Origin: Paraburkholderia mimosarum LMG 23256 = NBRC 106338
GTDB taxonomy: Bacteria > Pseudomonadota > Gammaproteobacteria > Burkholderiales > Burkholderiaceae
Assembly: GCF_000739815.1 (NCBI RefSeq)
Contig: NZ_BBJJ01000005.1
Location: 1-64,000, forward strand
Reading direction: 5' to 3'
Length of the DNA stretch: 64,000 nucleotides
Of this stretch, positions 1 through 9,585 are shown one piece after another. The notes beneath the pieces were generated by a model. The model had not been told where the DNA came from. It did not search any database and saw only the letters and a list, made by a program, of their open reading frames with translations. Position numbers and translations under genes: made by a program. Every line of letters starts with the position of its first letter. Positions within the stretch are counted from its first letter, which is position 1.

Positions 1-40
1 GACAGCGCCGACGTGCGCGCATCGCGACTGGCCGAAGAAA

Positions 41-997
41 CTACCGCTCCACTGGCGGCACGAGCAAGAGCGGAATCGATGTCAATCTCAGCGTCCGTTC
101 CGCGACGCTGCCAAGCAGCCAGCGTGTCAGGCCGCGTCGTCCGTGCGTGCCGAGGACAACGAGCTGCGCCTTCCACTGCCGCGCGTCACGGTCGATCGCA
201 TGCGCCACGTCGTCATAGGTGCTCTTCGTCATGATGAGCGCCGTTTCCACTACCTTTTGCGGGTCGCTCGCAGCGAGCTCGCCGCCAGCCGCCTTGAGTG
301 CGACCTGGCCGCTCTCCCTGAGTGTTTCTTCGAGTTGCTGTTCGAGCGGCCCGGTCTCCCGTCCGAGCAGCCGGTCGACAACATAGATGACGCGCCAATC
401 CGAGCGCGCAGACACCAGCCCCATGCCTGCGCGCAACGCGGTCAGCGACGCGTCGCTGCCGTCTGTCGCGAACAGGATCCGTGAAGGTGGGCCTGGCAGT
501 TCGTCTTCGTATTCGACCGGGACAATCAGGGTGGGCGCGCGAAGCAGTTTCGCGAGCGGCGCGGACACCTCGCCTTCCACCCAGCGCAACAGGGCCCGAT
601 GATGCCGCGCCCCGAGGACGACAAGATCGGGCGCCCATTGCACTGCGGCCATGGAAAGCGCGTGGACGAGGTCGCCCCCTTCCTTGTAAAGATCGATGAC
701 CTCGCCTTCGAGAAGCGCGCCGCAGCCGTCCAGTGCGGATTGCGCGGTCTTGATCGCCGTGTCTGCGTCACGCAGGAGTTCGTCCCGTGCGGCCTGGAGC
801 TGCGACCCGGCCCATACGCCCAGGGGCACGAGCGTGTGAGGATTCTCGGCCACGGATACGACGCGAACCGTCGTGGCGCCCGGATGCACGAGTCTGCGCA
901 AGTACCGTAACGCCGCGGCAGAAGCGGGCGAGGAGTCAACGGCGACCATGATCCTTGCAAAGGACAACGGAGCCTGCGTGGCGGAGTGCTGGGTCAT
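41..997 (-). CDS. Two-domain universal stress protein (UspA family)
   Basis: Tandem UspA-fold stress protein, 318 aa, probably cytoplasmic. The second domain keeps the nucleotide-binding signature (GTHGRRG from about residue 283, then LLGSVAE), while the matching loop of the first domain is degenerate (GARHHRA). I infer that only the C-terminal half binds ATP. The open frame runs further upstream, but homology starts just after the ATG at 995-997 (FARIMVAVDSS), so that start was chosen. An imperfect FNR box lies about 70 bp upstream at 1061-1074. The partner or output of this protein cannot be read from sequence. Confidence 0.9.
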   Translation of the reverse strand: MTQHSATQAPLSFARIMVAVDSSPASAAALRYLRRLVHPGATTVRVVSVAENPHTLVPLGVWAGSQLQAARDELLRDADTAIKTAQSALDGCGALLEGEVIDLYKEGGDLVHALSMAAVQWAPDLVVLGARHHRALLRWVEGEVSAPLAKLLRAPTLIVPVEYEDELPGPPSRILFATDGSDASLTALRAGMGLVSARSDWRVIYVVDRLLGRETGPLEQQLEETLRESGQVALKAAGGELAASDPQKVVETALIMTKSTYDDVAHAIDRDARQWKAQLVVLGTHGRRGLTRWLLGSVAERTLRLTSIPLLLVPPVER

Positions 998-1033
998 GTC
1001 GGGCCTCGCTTCGATGACGGAATATCCTTTTCC

Positions 1034-1074
1034 ATGCTGCCCGCGATCTGTCGCCGACATATGATGCAGATCAA
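1034..1074 (-). promoter_or_regulatory. Putative FNR-type promoter of the USP at 41-997
   Basis: Box ATGAT-GCAG-ATCAA (1061-1074) has one mismatch to TTGAT-N4-ATCAA. A weak -10 (CAGCAT on the minus strand) follows after 21 nt. The spacing matches better copies elsewhere in the window, but this is the weakest of the boxes assigned to a gene. Confidence 0.45.
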
Positions 1075-1211
1075 ACCGCTTCTCCGTTGCGACTTCAAGG
1101 TACGGCGTAGCGGCACGGCGTGGCAGGCCCCGTTTGCGCGGGTCGGTCTGGCGCACCATCGAGCCGCGCGCAGCGGGACTCCCGCTCGACCGAACGAGGC
1201 ACGCGACAGCC

Positions 1212-3500
1212 ATGCACGACATCTTCCGATCGCCGAACGCGTTCCTGCTTGCCGTTTGCGCGGCCGCACTGGCTGCGGGAACAGGCTGCTGGCTTGCCGG
1301 CTCCGTCGATGCGGCACGCCTCATCTGGCTAATGGGTCCGCTGCCCGTGCTCGCCGCGCTCGTGGTCTCGATCGCAGGCGCGCTGCGCCGGCGCGAGGCC
1401 GGGGTCGACATTCTTGCCGCGCTGGCCATTGTCTTTGCGCTTGTCCTCGACGAACGGCTGACTGCCGCCGTCATCGCACTGATGCTCGCGAGCGGCCGGG
1501 CCCTCGAAGACTACGCACGCGCGCGGGCTCGCTCGGAGATGACGGCCCTGTTGAGCCATGCGCCGCGCGAGGCGATCCGCTCGGACGCCGGAAAGTGGAC
1601 CCCTGTCGCGCTCGACCACGTCGTGCCGGGCGATCGGCTGCTCGTGCGACATGGCGAAGTCGTCCCTGTCGATGGCACCTTGTCGGGCGCTGCCGAACTC
1701 GATGAATCGACACTGACGGGCGAATCGCGCAGCCGCCCCTGCGTATCCGGAGAAGCGGTCCGAAGCGGCGCCGTCAACGCGGGCTCCCCCTTCGAGATGA
1801 TCGCGTCCGCGACTGCCGCCGACAGTACGTTTTCGGCAATCGTGCGGATGGTCGAATCCGCGCAGCGGGCGCGCAGCCCCGCGGCGCGGCTCGCCGATCG
1901 CTACGCGCTCGGCTTTCTCGCCTGCACGCTGCTCGTGGCCGGGGCAGCCTGGATTGCGAGCGGCGAGGCCGTGCGGGCGCTCGCGGTACTGGTCGTCGCG
2001 ACGCCCTGCCCACTGATTCTCGCCGTGCCGGTCGCCATCGTATCGGGCATGTCGCGTTGTGCGCGCCGTGGCGTCCTCATCAAGGATGGAGGCGCGCTCG
2101 AACAGCTCGCGGTTGCGCGCACGCTGTTTTTCGACAAAACCGGAACCTTGACCGCCGGACACGCGCGGCTCGTGGCGATCGAGACCGGCCCGGCAGACAC
2201 GCCCGAGCGCGTCTTGAGAGTCGCGGCTTCCCTCGCGCAGGCCTCGGGCCACGTGATTTCCGACGCGCTCACGTGCGAGGCGCGCGCGCGCGAGCTGGCC
2301 TTGTCCGCTCCGCAGGACGTGCGCGAAACCGCGGGCGCGGGCGTCATGGGAACCGTCGACGGACGCAAGGTGGTCATCGGGTCGTTTGCGTTCGTGTGCG
2401 CAACGGCACCCGCGGCGGCCTGGAGCGAACGGCTGCTGCGTCGCGTCGCCTACGAAGGCGCATCCGCGGTGTTCGTCGGCGAGGACGGCGTCATGACAGG
2501 CGCCATCCAGATGGCCGACCGGATCCGCACCGATACGCCCCGCGCGCTCCGGCTGCTGCGACGGGAAGGCGTCACGCGCATCGAGATGCTGACGGGGGAC
2601 CGTGCCGACGTTGCGGAAACCGTCGGCGCGATACTTCAGGTCGATGCCGTCCACGCCGGCCAGACGCCCGCCGACAAACTGCGCGCAATCGAGCAAGCCA
2701 GGCGGACCGGACCCGTCATGATGGTCGGCGACGGCGTCAATGATGCGCCGGCACTCGCCACCGCCGATGTCGGCATTGCGATGGGCGCACAGGGGGCCGC
2801 AGCCTCGTCGGAGGCCGCGGATGTGGTTCTGCTGGTCGACCGTCTCGACAGACTGGCCGAAGCTCGACGCGTGGCGCAACGCACCCGCCGCATTGCGATC
2901 GAGAGTGTGTACGTCGGCATGGGACTCTCGCTTGCCGCGATGGGTTTCGCAGCCGCCGGCATGCTGCCTCCGCTTGCCGGTGCGGTGCTTCAGGAATTCA
3001 TCGATGTCGCCGCCATCGCGAACGCCCTGCGTGCATTGCGGGTTCCCCGTGCGGGAAGCGGGTCGCTGGCGCCCGCCGCCGCCGCGCAGCTCCGGCGCGA
3101 GCATGCCCGGCTCGAGCCGGTGATCGAACAGATCCGCCAGCTTGCCGACGACATGCCGGGACTGCCCGCCACTGCGGTCAAAGCGAGGCTTGGCGATCTC
3201 GGCGATCTGCTCACACAGCAGCTCATCCCGCACGAGCGCCACGACGATGCGCAGGTGTACCCGCAACTCGCACCGCTGCTGGGCGGCGATGATCCGCTCG
3301 CCTCGATGAGCACCATGCATCGCGAAATCATCCGCGTCACCCGGACGCTGAGCCACATGGCCGCCGACCTGCCCGCCGGCGATCCCGACACCGAGTGGCT
3401 ACAGGAGATCCAGCGTCTGCTCTACGGTCTTCACGCGATCGTTCGCCTGCACTGCGAGCAGGAAGACGAGCTTTTCCATGCACTCGCCGACAGCGCATAG
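1212..3500 (+). CDS. P1B-5-type metal-exporting ATPase with C-terminal hemerythrin domain
   Basis: Heavy-metal P-type ATPase, 762 aa, inner membrane. Seen: actuator TGES (about residue 169), TPCP in the transport helix (264-267), phosphorylation motif DKTGTL (308-313), GDGVNDAPAL hinge, and from about residue 630 a hemerythrin-like four-helix region with spaced His/Glu ligands (PHERHDD, TMHRE, LHCEQEDE). There is no N-terminal CxxC metal-binding domain. The TPCP plus hemerythrin combination defines the P1B-5 class, of which Sinorhizobium Nia (Fe/Ni export) is the characterised member. I infer Fe2+/Ni2+ export, with the diiron tail possibly sensing O2 or iron. The upstream open frame is ignored because the ATG at 1212 directly precedes the first hydrophobic helix. 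Confidence 0.9.
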   Translation: MHDIFRSPNAFLLAVCAAALAAGTGCWLAGSVDAARLIWLMGPLPVLAALVVSIAGALRRREAGVDILAALAIVFALVLDERLTAAVIALMLASGRALEDYARARARSEMTALLSHAPREAIRSDAGKWTPVALDHVVPGDRLLVRHGEVVPVDGTLSGAAELDESTLTGESRSRPCVSGEAVRSGAVNAGSPFEMIASATAADSTFSAIVRMVESAQRARSPAARLADRYALGFLACTLLVAGAAWIASGEAVRALAVLVVATPCPLILAVPVAIVSGMSRCARRGVLIKDGGALEQLAVARTLFFDKTGTLTAGHARLVAIETGPADTPERVLRVAASLAQASGHVISDALTCEARARELALSAPQDVRETAGAGVMGTVDGRKVVIGSFAFVCATAPAAAWSERLLRRVAYEGASAVFVGEDGVMTGAIQMADRIRTDTPRALRLLRREGVTRIEMLTGDRADVAETVGAILQVDAVHAGQTPADKLRAIEQARRTGPVMMVGDGVNDAPALATADVGIAMGAQGAAASSEAADVVLLVDRLDRLAEARRVAQRTRRIAIESVYVGMGLSLAAMGFAAAGMLPPLAGAVLQEFIDVAAIANALRALRVPRAGSGSLAPAAAAQLRREHARLEPVIEQIRQLADDMPGLPATAVKARLGDLGDLLTQQLIPHERHDDAQVYPQLAPLLGGDDPLASMSTMHREIIRVTRTLSHMAADLPAGDPDTEWLQEIQRLLYGLHAIVRLHCEQEDELFHALADSA

Positions 3501-3539
3501 CCGATAGCCGATCGCCCGGCTATCGCGTGACGGCTTGCA

Positions 3540-3580
3540 TTGACCTCCATCAACTGACCGCGCGCGGGTTGGCGTCTCAT
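3540..3580 (+). promoter_or_regulatory. Putative FNR-type promoter of the cation/H+ antiporter
   Basis: Box TTGAC-CTCC-ATCAA at 3540-3553 and a -10-like TCTCAT 21 nt downstream. It sits between the ATPase stop and the antiporter start, so the antiporter can be transcribed on its own. Confidence 0.65.
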
Positions 3581-3643
3581 ATCCGCCAGGGCGACGCTCC
3601 GTCAGCGCCAAACCCTCCCGCCTTCACCATGGGAGTCGCACAA

Positions 3644-4900
3644 ATGATGCTCATCGCCGCATTCGTCGCGCTCGTCTTCGTCTACAGCCTCGTGTCCCGG
3701 CGTCTCGAGCGGACCGTCATCACGGCGCCTATCCTGTTCACGGCGCTTGGCGCGCTCATGTCGTTTTCGCAGGAGGCGCTAAGCGAGCTTGCACTGGACC
3801 GCAAGGGTCTGCTTCTGATTGCGGAACTGGGCCTCGTGATGACGCTGTTCACGGACGCATCGCGCGTGCGGCCGCAGATGCTCAAGGGCGAAGCGAATCT
3901 GCCCGTTCGCCTGCTGAGCGGCGGCATGCTCTTCACCATTGCGCTTGGCATCCTCGCTGCGATGGTCGTCTTGCGCTCACTGACCTGGTGGGAAGCGGGC
4001 ATTCTCGCCGCGATTCTGGCGCCGACCGACGCCGGGCTCGGTCAGGTCATCGTCAGCAGCCCGCGCGTGCCGCGGCGGATTCGTCAGGCGCTGAACGTGG
4101 AGGCAGGTCTGAACGACGGGCTCTCGGTTCCTTTTCTGATGTTCTTCATCGCGCTGGCGCAAGCGCGCGAGACAGGCGGGGGAGGGTCGATCCTGACCCG
4201 CTTCCTGGTCGAGCAGCTCGGCTACGGCGCGCTGGTGGGACTGGGCATCGGTCTGATCGGCGGCTGGCTGCTGGGCCTCGCGCGGCGCAAGGAATGGATG
4301 GCGGTGCCGCTCACGCAGCTCGGGGTCGTCGCCCTTCCCTTTGGCTGCGTGCTGCTTTCGGAGGCCACCGGCGCGAGCATGTTCATCGCGGCTTTCGTCG
4401 CCGGCCTGGCGACCCAGGCAGGCTTCGGCGAGGTCGGCAAGCACAGCGTCGAGTTCACCGAGGATTGGGGGCAGCTGTTCAACTACTTTGTTTTCTTCCT
4501 GTTCGGGCTGCTCGTTACGCGTGTCTGGAGGGAGTTCGATTTCGCCATCGTGGCGTACGGCGTGCTCAGTCTCACGCTGATCCGCATGATTCCCGTGGCG
4601 CTTGCGTTGAAGGGTACGCATCTCAGCTCATCAACGGTGCTGTTCATGGGCTGGTTCGGCCCGAGGGGGCTCGCGTCCATCGTCCTCGGCCTCGTGTACC
4701 TCGAGGGCGAAGCGGACCTGCCCGGCGAGCCGACCATCAAGCTGGCCGTCATGGCGACGGTCTTGCTGAGCATCTTCGCCCATGGGCTCACCGCACTGCC
4801 CGCGATCGGCCGCTATACGCGGGCGATCGCCACCCTGGGGGACGATGCCCCCGAGCACGAAATTGTCGGCGCCGATCGTGCGAGCGCCGGGGACGGCTGA
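3644..4900 (+). CDS. Cation/proton antiporter, CPA1/NhaP-like
   Basis: Integral membrane protein, 418 aa, with about 11-12 hydrophobic helices and typical monovalent cation/H+ exchanger features (APTDAGLGQVI in the core, LNVEAGLNDGLSVPF, GWFGPRGLASIV). It probably exchanges Na+ or K+ for H+ across the inner membrane. I prefer the ATG at 3644 because GGGAG lies 8 nt before it; the in-frame ATG at 3629 has no good ribosome site. An FNR-type box lies about 97 bp upstream. The ion cannot be decided from sequence. Confidence 0.88.
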   Translation: MMLIAAFVALVFVYSLVSRRLERTVITAPILFTALGALMSFSQEALSELALDRKGLLLIAELGLVMTLFTDASRVRPQMLKGEANLPVRLLSGGMLFTIALGILAAMVVLRSLTWWEAGILAAILAPTDAGLGQVIVSSPRVPRRIRQALNVEAGLNDGLSVPFLMFFIALAQARETGGGGSILTRFLVEQLGYGALVGLGIGLIGGWLLGLARRKEWMAVPLTQLGVVALPFGCVLLSEATGASMFIAAFVAGLATQAGFGEVGKHSVEFTEDWGQLFNYFVFFLFGLLVTRVWREFDFAIVAYGVLSLTLIRMIPVALALKGTHLSSSTVLFMGWFGPRGLASIVLGLVYLEGEADLPGEPTIKLAVMATVLLSIFAHGLTALPAIGRYTRAIATLGDDAPEHEIVGADRASAGDG

Positions 4901-4949
4901 TACGCGACGGCTTCGCTTGTCGCAGAGGTCGCAGAGGCAAGCGCCTGTG

Positions 4950-5405
4950 CTAGCCACGCACGACCAGCACCGGACAGGACGATATTCGAAGCAGCCCCTC
5001 GGCAACGCTGCCCAGCACCGCCCTGCTCACGCCATGCCTGCCGTGGGTGCCCATCACGACGAGATCCGCTTCCTGCGTTTTGGCGCAGCGCTGCAGGCAT
5101 TGCGCGATCGAGTCGGATTTCCCGAGCGTCTCGCAGATCTCGACCGATCCGGAAACCTTCTGATCGGCCATCGCCCGCCGCACCGCTTCGAGCGCGAGGC
5201 GACCGTCCTCGTTGAGCACCCTGCCCAGCGCATCGGGATCGAAGTAGCCGGAGTACGGCGCGATGCCCCACTTGTGCACGACGTACACGGCATGCACGTA
5301 AGCGTGCGCAAGCGCCGCGAGCGCCACGGCTTCCTGCGTGGCGCGCTGTGCGCAGGCACCACCGTCCACTGCCAGCAAAATCTTTCGAAAATCGGGCTTT
5401 GTCAT
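4950..5405 (-). CDS. Single-domain universal stress protein
   Basis: UspA-fold protein of 151 aa. The N-terminal strand (RKILLAVDGG) and the ATP-binding loop (GTHGRHG from about residue 119, followed by VLGSVAEGLL) are intact, so nucleotide binding is likely. It faces an FNR-type promoter at 5446-5486 and ends 49 bp from the antiporter stop. Its closest relative in the window by eye is the USP at 8924-9376. Confidence 0.92.
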   Translation of the reverse strand: MTKPDFRKILLAVDGGACAQRATQEAVALAALAHAYVHAVYVVHKWGIAPYSGYFDPDALGRVLNEDGRLALEAVRRAMADQKVSGSVEICETLGKSDSIAQCLQRCAKTQEADLVVMGTHGRHGVSRAVLGSVAEGLLRISSCPVLVVRG

Positions 5406-5445
5406 TTGACGGTCTCCGCGCGCGTCGTCTCATGACGACGCATCC

Positions 5446-5486
5446 AACCTACGCAACCGGCCTGGTTTTGGACTGATCTCAGTCAA
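5446..5486 (-). promoter_or_regulatory. Putative FNR-type promoter of the USP at 4950-5405
   Basis: Box CTGAT-CTCA-GTCAA (5473-5486), followed after exactly 21 nt by TAGGTT on the minus strand. The spacing equals that of the best copies in the window. Confidence 0.6.
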
Positions 5487-5540
5487 TTGAATACGGATCG
5501 AAGGCGCGATTGGCGCAGCTTCGCGCGCCCCGAATTCCGG

Positions 5541-5554
5541 TTGATCTGAGTCAA
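5541..5554. promoter_or_regulatory. FNR-like box without an obvious -10 element
   Basis: TTGAT-CTGA-GTCAA is a good match to the box, but I find no -10-like hexamer at 21-22 nt on either side. It is about 230 bp upstream of the sigma gene, so it may be an accessory or repressing site, or chance. Confidence 0.4.
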
Positions 5555-5661
5555 TCGCGTTCGCGAGCGGACGCGAGCCGGCGAAGGCAACGATGTTCAC
5601 CCGCGTCGATCTGAGCGCCGTGCTCCCATAAAAAAACGGCCGGCGTTTGTTGAATCGCAGG

Positions 5662-5706
5662 CATTCGCCCCAAGATCGTTGTCGTCAGGCGGTCCTGGGG
5701 CGAATG
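5662..5706. repeat. Perfect 11-bp inverted repeat upstream of the sigma-factor gene
   Basis: CATTCGCCCCA (5662-5672) pairs perfectly with TGGGGCGAATG (5696-5706) around a 23-nt spacer. No T-run follows, so it is not a standard terminator. It lies 81 bp before the sigma start and could be an operator for a dimeric regulator or a leader hairpin. Confidence 0.6.
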
Positions 5707-5786
5707 GGAATTCGTGTAGTGAAGTCCGCCGTAATGCGCGGGCGCCCAGCGCCCGCGATCAGCCACGCGGAAGGACCGCCAGCGCC

Positions 5787-6917
5787 ATGAAGACCAAACC
5801 CCGTCAGCCACGATCACACAACCGCATGGAGCGCGACGAGCCCATGCGCGAATTCGACGCGGGCCCGCACGATATTCGCGTATCGGGCGACACGCTCGAT
5901 CTTTATCGCGCGCGAATGCTGGCGGTGCCGCTGTTGTCGCGCGAGCAGGAAACCGAGTTGGCGCGCGAGATCGAGGCAAGCCGTCAAGACCTCCTGTGCT
6001 GCATCGAGGCCTGTCCTCCGGCGCTCGAAGTTCTCGCGCGCCGCGCGCGAGGCGATGTCGAGCAGTACGAAGCTCATGACTGGCCGGGCGGCGACATCGA
6101 GGCCGCCTGCGACGCGTTGGCCGCGACTCGCAACGAGGCGCAAGCGGGCGAGCGCCGTGCCGCAATGACAGCGGCACGGCGCCGGCTGCGCGCGGCGACG
6201 CGCCGGATGTTCGAGGCCAATATGCGGCTCGTCTATTCCGTCGCGCGGCGCTATGAGAATCGCGGCATCGACCTCGCCGATCTCGTTCAGGAGGGCAGCC
6301 TCGGCTTGATGCGCGCAATCGAGAAGTTCGAATATCGGCGCGGTTTCAAGTTTTCCACCTATGCGACGTGGTGGATCCGCCAGGCCGTTGCGCGCGCCGT
6401 GGCCGAGCGCTCGCGCACGATCCGGCTACCCGTGCACGTGAGCGACCAGTTCTCGCGCGTCTGGCGCGCACGCGAGCGTATCCGCCAGCGCACGGGTCGC
6501 GATGCCGGCCCCGGGGAACTGGCAACGGCCAGCGGCATGGCCGAGGACAAGGTGCGCAGCCTGCTGGCGTTGCCCGTCGAGCCCGCTTCGCTCGACATCG
6601 TGCTGCCCGATGGGGAAACGGAACTGATCGCACTGATTCCGGACGAGGCCCCTGCGCCGGTGGAAACCCTGGCTCGCGTGCGCATGTGCGAGTTCGTGAA
6701 GGGCCTGGTCGACGCAATGTCTCCCCTGGAGGCGAACATCGTGCGTCGCCGCTTCGGCATCGGCGATGGCGAACCGCAAACGTACGAGGAAATCTCGAAG
6801 CACATGGGCGTCTCCCGCGAGCAGGTGCGCCGCATCGAAAAGCGCGCGCTCGAAGCATTGCGCGCCTCGGAGCGCGTGCGTACCGCCGCGCACGACTATC
6901 TGGAGAGCAATCACTGA
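5787..6917 (+). CDS. RpoD-like alternative sigma-70 factor (group 2)
   Basis: Sigma-70 family factor, 376 aa. Seen: region 1.2-like [11 protein letters not shown] followed by [13 protein letters not shown]; region 2 from about residue 141 with [16 protein letters not shown] and the promoter-melting segment [12 protein letters not shown] (W195, W196); region 3; and a region 4 helix-turn-helix at about 333-355 ([19 protein letters not shown]). It is too short for a housekeeping RpoD (no region 1.1), so I call it a dedicated RpoD/RpoS-like factor. ATG 5787 has AAGGA 11 nt upstream; ATGs at 5826 and 5844 are alternatives. The gene converges on ftsH and overlaps it by 7 bp. Confidence 0.9.
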   Translation: MKTKPRQPRSHNRMERDEPMREFDAGPHDIRVSGDTLDLYRARMLAVPLLSREQETELAREIEASRQDLLCCIEACPPALEVLARRARGDVEQYEAHDWPGGDIEAACDALAATRNEAQAGERRAAMTAARRRLRAATRRMFEANMRLVYSVARRYENRGIDLADLVQEGSLGLMRAIEKFEYRRGFKFSTYATWWIRQAVARAVAERSRTIRLPVHVSDQFSRVWRARERIRQRTGRDAGPGELATASGMAEDKVRSLLALPVEPASLDIVLPDGETELIALIPDEAPAPVETLARVRMCEFVKGLVDAMSPLEANIVRRRFGIGDGEPQTYEEISKHMGVSREQVRRIEKRALEALRASERVRTAAHDYLESNH

Positions 6918-8887
6918 GGCGGCCCCGGCCGCTGGGAGACGTGCGCCGCGAAAGCCGTCACCGTCGATGCGCCGCCGGCCGCGAGCGGCGCTTGCGGTGC
7001 CGCCGCGGGCTGCGCCGCATCGGGCTGAGCCGCCGCGCCCACGGCGGCAGGCTCAGCACCTGCAATCAGCGTGAGCAGTTCATCGTGCTCGATGACTTCG
7101 CGCTCCAGCAGGCGCTTCGCGATCCGGTCGAGCGCGTCGCGCTGGTCGGCGAGCGTGCGCATCACGCGTTCATGGGCGTCGCTGAGCAGCCGGCGCACTT
7201 CGTCGTCGATGAGCTGCGCCGTGCGCGCAGCCGGACGCGCGCCATCGACTCCCGTTAGCGCTTTCGGCATGGCGCCATCGTCGGCGCAGTTCGCAAGGCC
7301 GAGGCGCTCGCTCATGCCGTAGCGGGCCACCATATGCCATGCCATCGTGGTGGCCCTTTCGAGGTCGTTTTCCGCGCCGGTGGAGACGTCGCCGAACACC
7401 AGTTCCTCCGAAGCCCTGCCGCCGATCAGCACATCGAGCCGGTCGAGCAGCTCGCTGCGCCGGAGCACGTAACGGTCCTCGGTGGGCACCTGCTGCGTGT
7501 AGCCCAGCGCCGCCACGCCGCGCGGAATCATCGAGACTTTTTTCACGGGGTCACAGTGAGCGCGGCTCTGGGCAACGAGCGCATGGCCCGCCTCGTGGTA
7601 TGCAATCGTCACCTTCTCCTGCGCATTCATGACGCGGCTCTTGCGCTCCGAGCCCGCCAGCGCGCGGTCGATCGCTTCGTCGAAGTCGGCCATGCTCACG
7701 TTCGCGTGGTCGGCTTCGGCGGCATGAAGCGCCGCTTCGTTCACGATGTTCGCGAGATCGGCGCCCACGCAGCCGGGCGTGCGCGCGGCCAGCTCTTCGA
7801 GGTCGACGTCGGGCGCGAGCGGTACCCCGCGCGCGTGCACCGCAAGGATCTGCCGGCGCCCGTTCAGGTCGGGGCGATCGATCGCGATATGGCGGTCGAA
7901 GCGACCCGGGCGCAGCAACGCAGGATCGAGCGTCTCGGGCCGGTTGGTCGCGGCGAGCAGGATCACACCGGCGTTCGGCTGGAAGCCGTCCATCTCGACG
8001 AGCAGCTGATTGAGCGTCTGCTCGCGCTCGTCGTTGCCCGAGACCGGATTCGCGCCGCGCACCTTGCCGAGCGCGTCGAGCTCGTCGATGAACACGATGC
8101 ACGGCGCCTGCTTTTGCGCCTGCTCGAACAGGTCGCGCACGCGCGCCGCGCCCACGCCCACGAACATTTCGACAAAAGACGAGCCGCTGATCGAAAAGAA
8201 CGGCACGGCGGCCTCGCCCGCGAGGGCCTTCGCGAGCAAGGTCTTGCCCGTTCCCGGCGCGCCGACGATAAGGATGCCTTTGGGGATCTTCCCCCCGAGC
8301 CGCCGGTATCGCTCAGGATGACAAAGGAACGAGACGATTTGCTGAAGTTCCTTCTTGGCTTCGTCGATACCCGCGATGTCGCTGAACGTCGTGCCTGTCG
8401 CCTGCTGAAGGTAGACCTGCGCGCGGCTTCTGCCGACGCTCATGAAGTCGCGCATGCCGCCGCCGCGCCGCATCAGGAATTGCCACACGATGACGAAGAA
8501 CACGAGCGGTACGATCCAGGCGAGCAGCAGGCTATCCCAGCTGCTGTCGAGCGCCCCGCGGTAGCGTACGCCGGCGGCGGCGAGCCGCGCCGGCAGCGAC
8601 TCGTCGGCGACGCGGATCGTCGTGAACGCATAAGGCGGCTTGCCGGCGGTGAAGGTTGCGGCGTCCGAGGCCGGAAGCGACGCCTTCGCTTGCTCCGAGC
8701 GCAGCTCGCCGCTGATGCGCGTGGGCGTGATCACGAGGCTGTCGACCTCGTGCGCGGCGAGCAGGCGCTGAAAGTCGCTATAGGCGATCGCCGGCGGCGC
8801 AGGCGCGAGCCAAAGCACCTGGGCCGCGAGCAGGACCAGGACGCCGATGAACAACACGATGCTGCCGGAATCGAACTTCTTCTCCAT
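6911..8887 (-). CDS. ftsH: ATP-dependent zinc metalloprotease FtsH (accessory copy)
   Basis: Membrane-anchored AAA+ protease, 658 aa. Seen in order: an N-terminal membrane helix ([18 protein letters not shown]), a periplasmic domain, a second helix ([16 protein letters not shown]), Walker A GAPGTGKT (about 209-216), Walker [12 protein letters not shown], the second region of homology ([20 protein letters not shown]) and the zinc site HEAGH (about 431-435). The C-terminal tail is Ala/Pro-rich. It degrades damaged or short-lived proteins. ATG 8887 is 36 bp downstream of a USP stop, so the two are probably one transcript driven from the box at 9495-9508. An essential housekeeping ftsH is expected elsewhere in the genome. 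Confidence 0.95.
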   Translation of the reverse strand: MEKKFDSGSIVLFIGVLVLLAAQVLWLAPAPPAIAYSDFQRLLAAHEVDSLVITPTRISGELRSEQAKASLPASDAATFTAGKPPYAFTTIRVADESLPARLAAAGVRYRGALDSSWDSLLLAWIVPLVFFVIVWQFLMRRGGGMRDFMSVGRSRAQVYLQQATGTTFSDIAGIDEAKKELQQIVSFLCHPERYRRLGGKIPKGILIVGAPGTGKTLLAKALAGEAAVPFFSISGSSFVEMFVGVGAARVRDLFEQAQKQAPCIVFIDELDALGKVRGANPVSGNDEREQTLNQLLVEMDGFQPNAGVILLAATNRPETLDPALLRPGRFDRHIAIDRPDLNGRRQILAVHARGVPLAPDVDLEELAARTPGCVGADLANIVNEAALHAAEADHANVSMADFDEAIDRALAGSERKSRVMNAQEKVTIAYHEAGHALVAQSRAHCDPVKKVSMIPRGVAALGYTQQVPTEDRYVLRRSELLDRLDVLIGGRASEELVFGDVSTGAENDLERATTMAWHMVARYGMSERLGLANCADDGAMPKALTGVDGARPAARTAQLIDDEVRRLLSDAHERVMRTLADQRDALDRIAKRLLEREVIEHDELLTLIAGAEPAAVGAAAQPDAAQPAAAPQAPLAAGGASTVTAFAAHVSQRPGPPQ

Positions 8888-8923
8888 GCGCAATTCGCTC
8901 CACGATGGGTGTATCGCCCGCAC

Positions 8924-9376
8924 TCATTCGTTGGCACCGCGAACGAGCAGGACGGGGCATGGCGCCGAGCGCACGAACCGCTCCGCAACGCTGCCGATCA
9001 GCGCGCGTTTTACGCCGCGTCTGCCATGCGTGCCGAGCACGGCCAGTTGCGCGCCGTTGAACGACGCACACCGCTGCAGGCAATCCGCCACGCTGTCTTC
9101 GATGCCCAGCACATCGATCAGCTCCGTCTCGCAGCGCACGCCAGCCGCCTGAGCTTGCGCACGGGCATCGTCGAGCCGCTTCATGGCGTCCTCCCGGTAC
9201 GATTCGACGAGATCGGCCGGAACGTAGGTCATCCCCATGCCCATGGGCGCCACGATGTCGAGCGCGTGCACGATGCGCAGCTGCGCGCCAGTCAGGGCCG
9301 CGAACTTCAACGCTTCGGCGAGCGCCCGTTTCGCGGTTTCGCTGCCGTCGTACGCCACCAGGATCTTCTCGTACAT
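8924..9376 (-). CDS. Single-domain universal stress protein
   Basis: UspA-fold protein, 150 aa, starting MYEKILVAYDGSE. AGGAG lies 8 nt before the chosen ATG; the open frame upstream of it has no homology. The ATP-binding loop is complete (GTHGRRG from about residue 115, then LIGSVAERFV). It is the first gene of a predicted usp-ftsH transcript. Co-transcription with FtsH suggests a role in membrane or protein quality control under low oxygen (inference). Confidence 0.92.
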   Translation of the reverse strand: MYEKILVAYDGSETAKRALAEALKFAALTGAQLRIVHALDIVAPMGMGMTYVPADLVESYREDAMKRLDDARAQAQAAGVRCETELIDVLGIEDSVADCLQRCASFNGAQLAVLGTHGRRGVKRALIGSVAERFVRSAPCPVLLVRGANE

Positions 9377-9467
9377 GTCGATTGCTCCTGCCGGGCCTTT
9401 GCCCAGCGGATCGGGGTCGTGGGTTTCCATCTTCGAATCGGCCGGCTGGCATCGTGGCCATGGGCCG

Positions 9468-9508
9468 ATTTTCGGGCCGGCGGGTCGCATCCCTTTGATA
9501 TGTATCAA
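9468..9508. promoter_or_regulatory. Perfect FNR box between divergent USP genes
   Basis: TTGAT-ATGT-ATCAA at 9495-9508 is fully symmetric. On the minus strand GAAAAT follows after 21 nt (usp-ftsH). On the plus strand the best -10-like sequence (TAATAG, 9534-9539) is 25 nt away, upstream of the USP at 9586. One box may serve both directions. Confidence 0.7.
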
Positions 9509-9585
9509 ACGAATGAAGCCTGCCGGGAGGGACTAATAGAACGAGAACGACTCGATGGTCCGGAGCCCTCGGAGGAGACGCTGCC

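Larger units (their letters stand above)
5406..5786. other. Intergenic region between a USP and the sigma-factor gene (381 bp)
   Basis: It holds two FNR-like boxes (5473-5486 and 5541-5554) and a perfect 11-bp inverted repeat (5662-5672 with 5696-5706). No additional convincing gene is seen. The stretch between the repeat and 5787 carries AAGGA (5771-5775), the likely ribosome site of the sigma gene. Confidence 0.6.

Noticed and set aside
1329..3356. Long open frame on the minus strand opposite the P1B-5 ATPase
   Set aside because: It is a high-GC antisense shadow: no motifs, no ribosome site, and the plus-strand frame is a clear ATPase.
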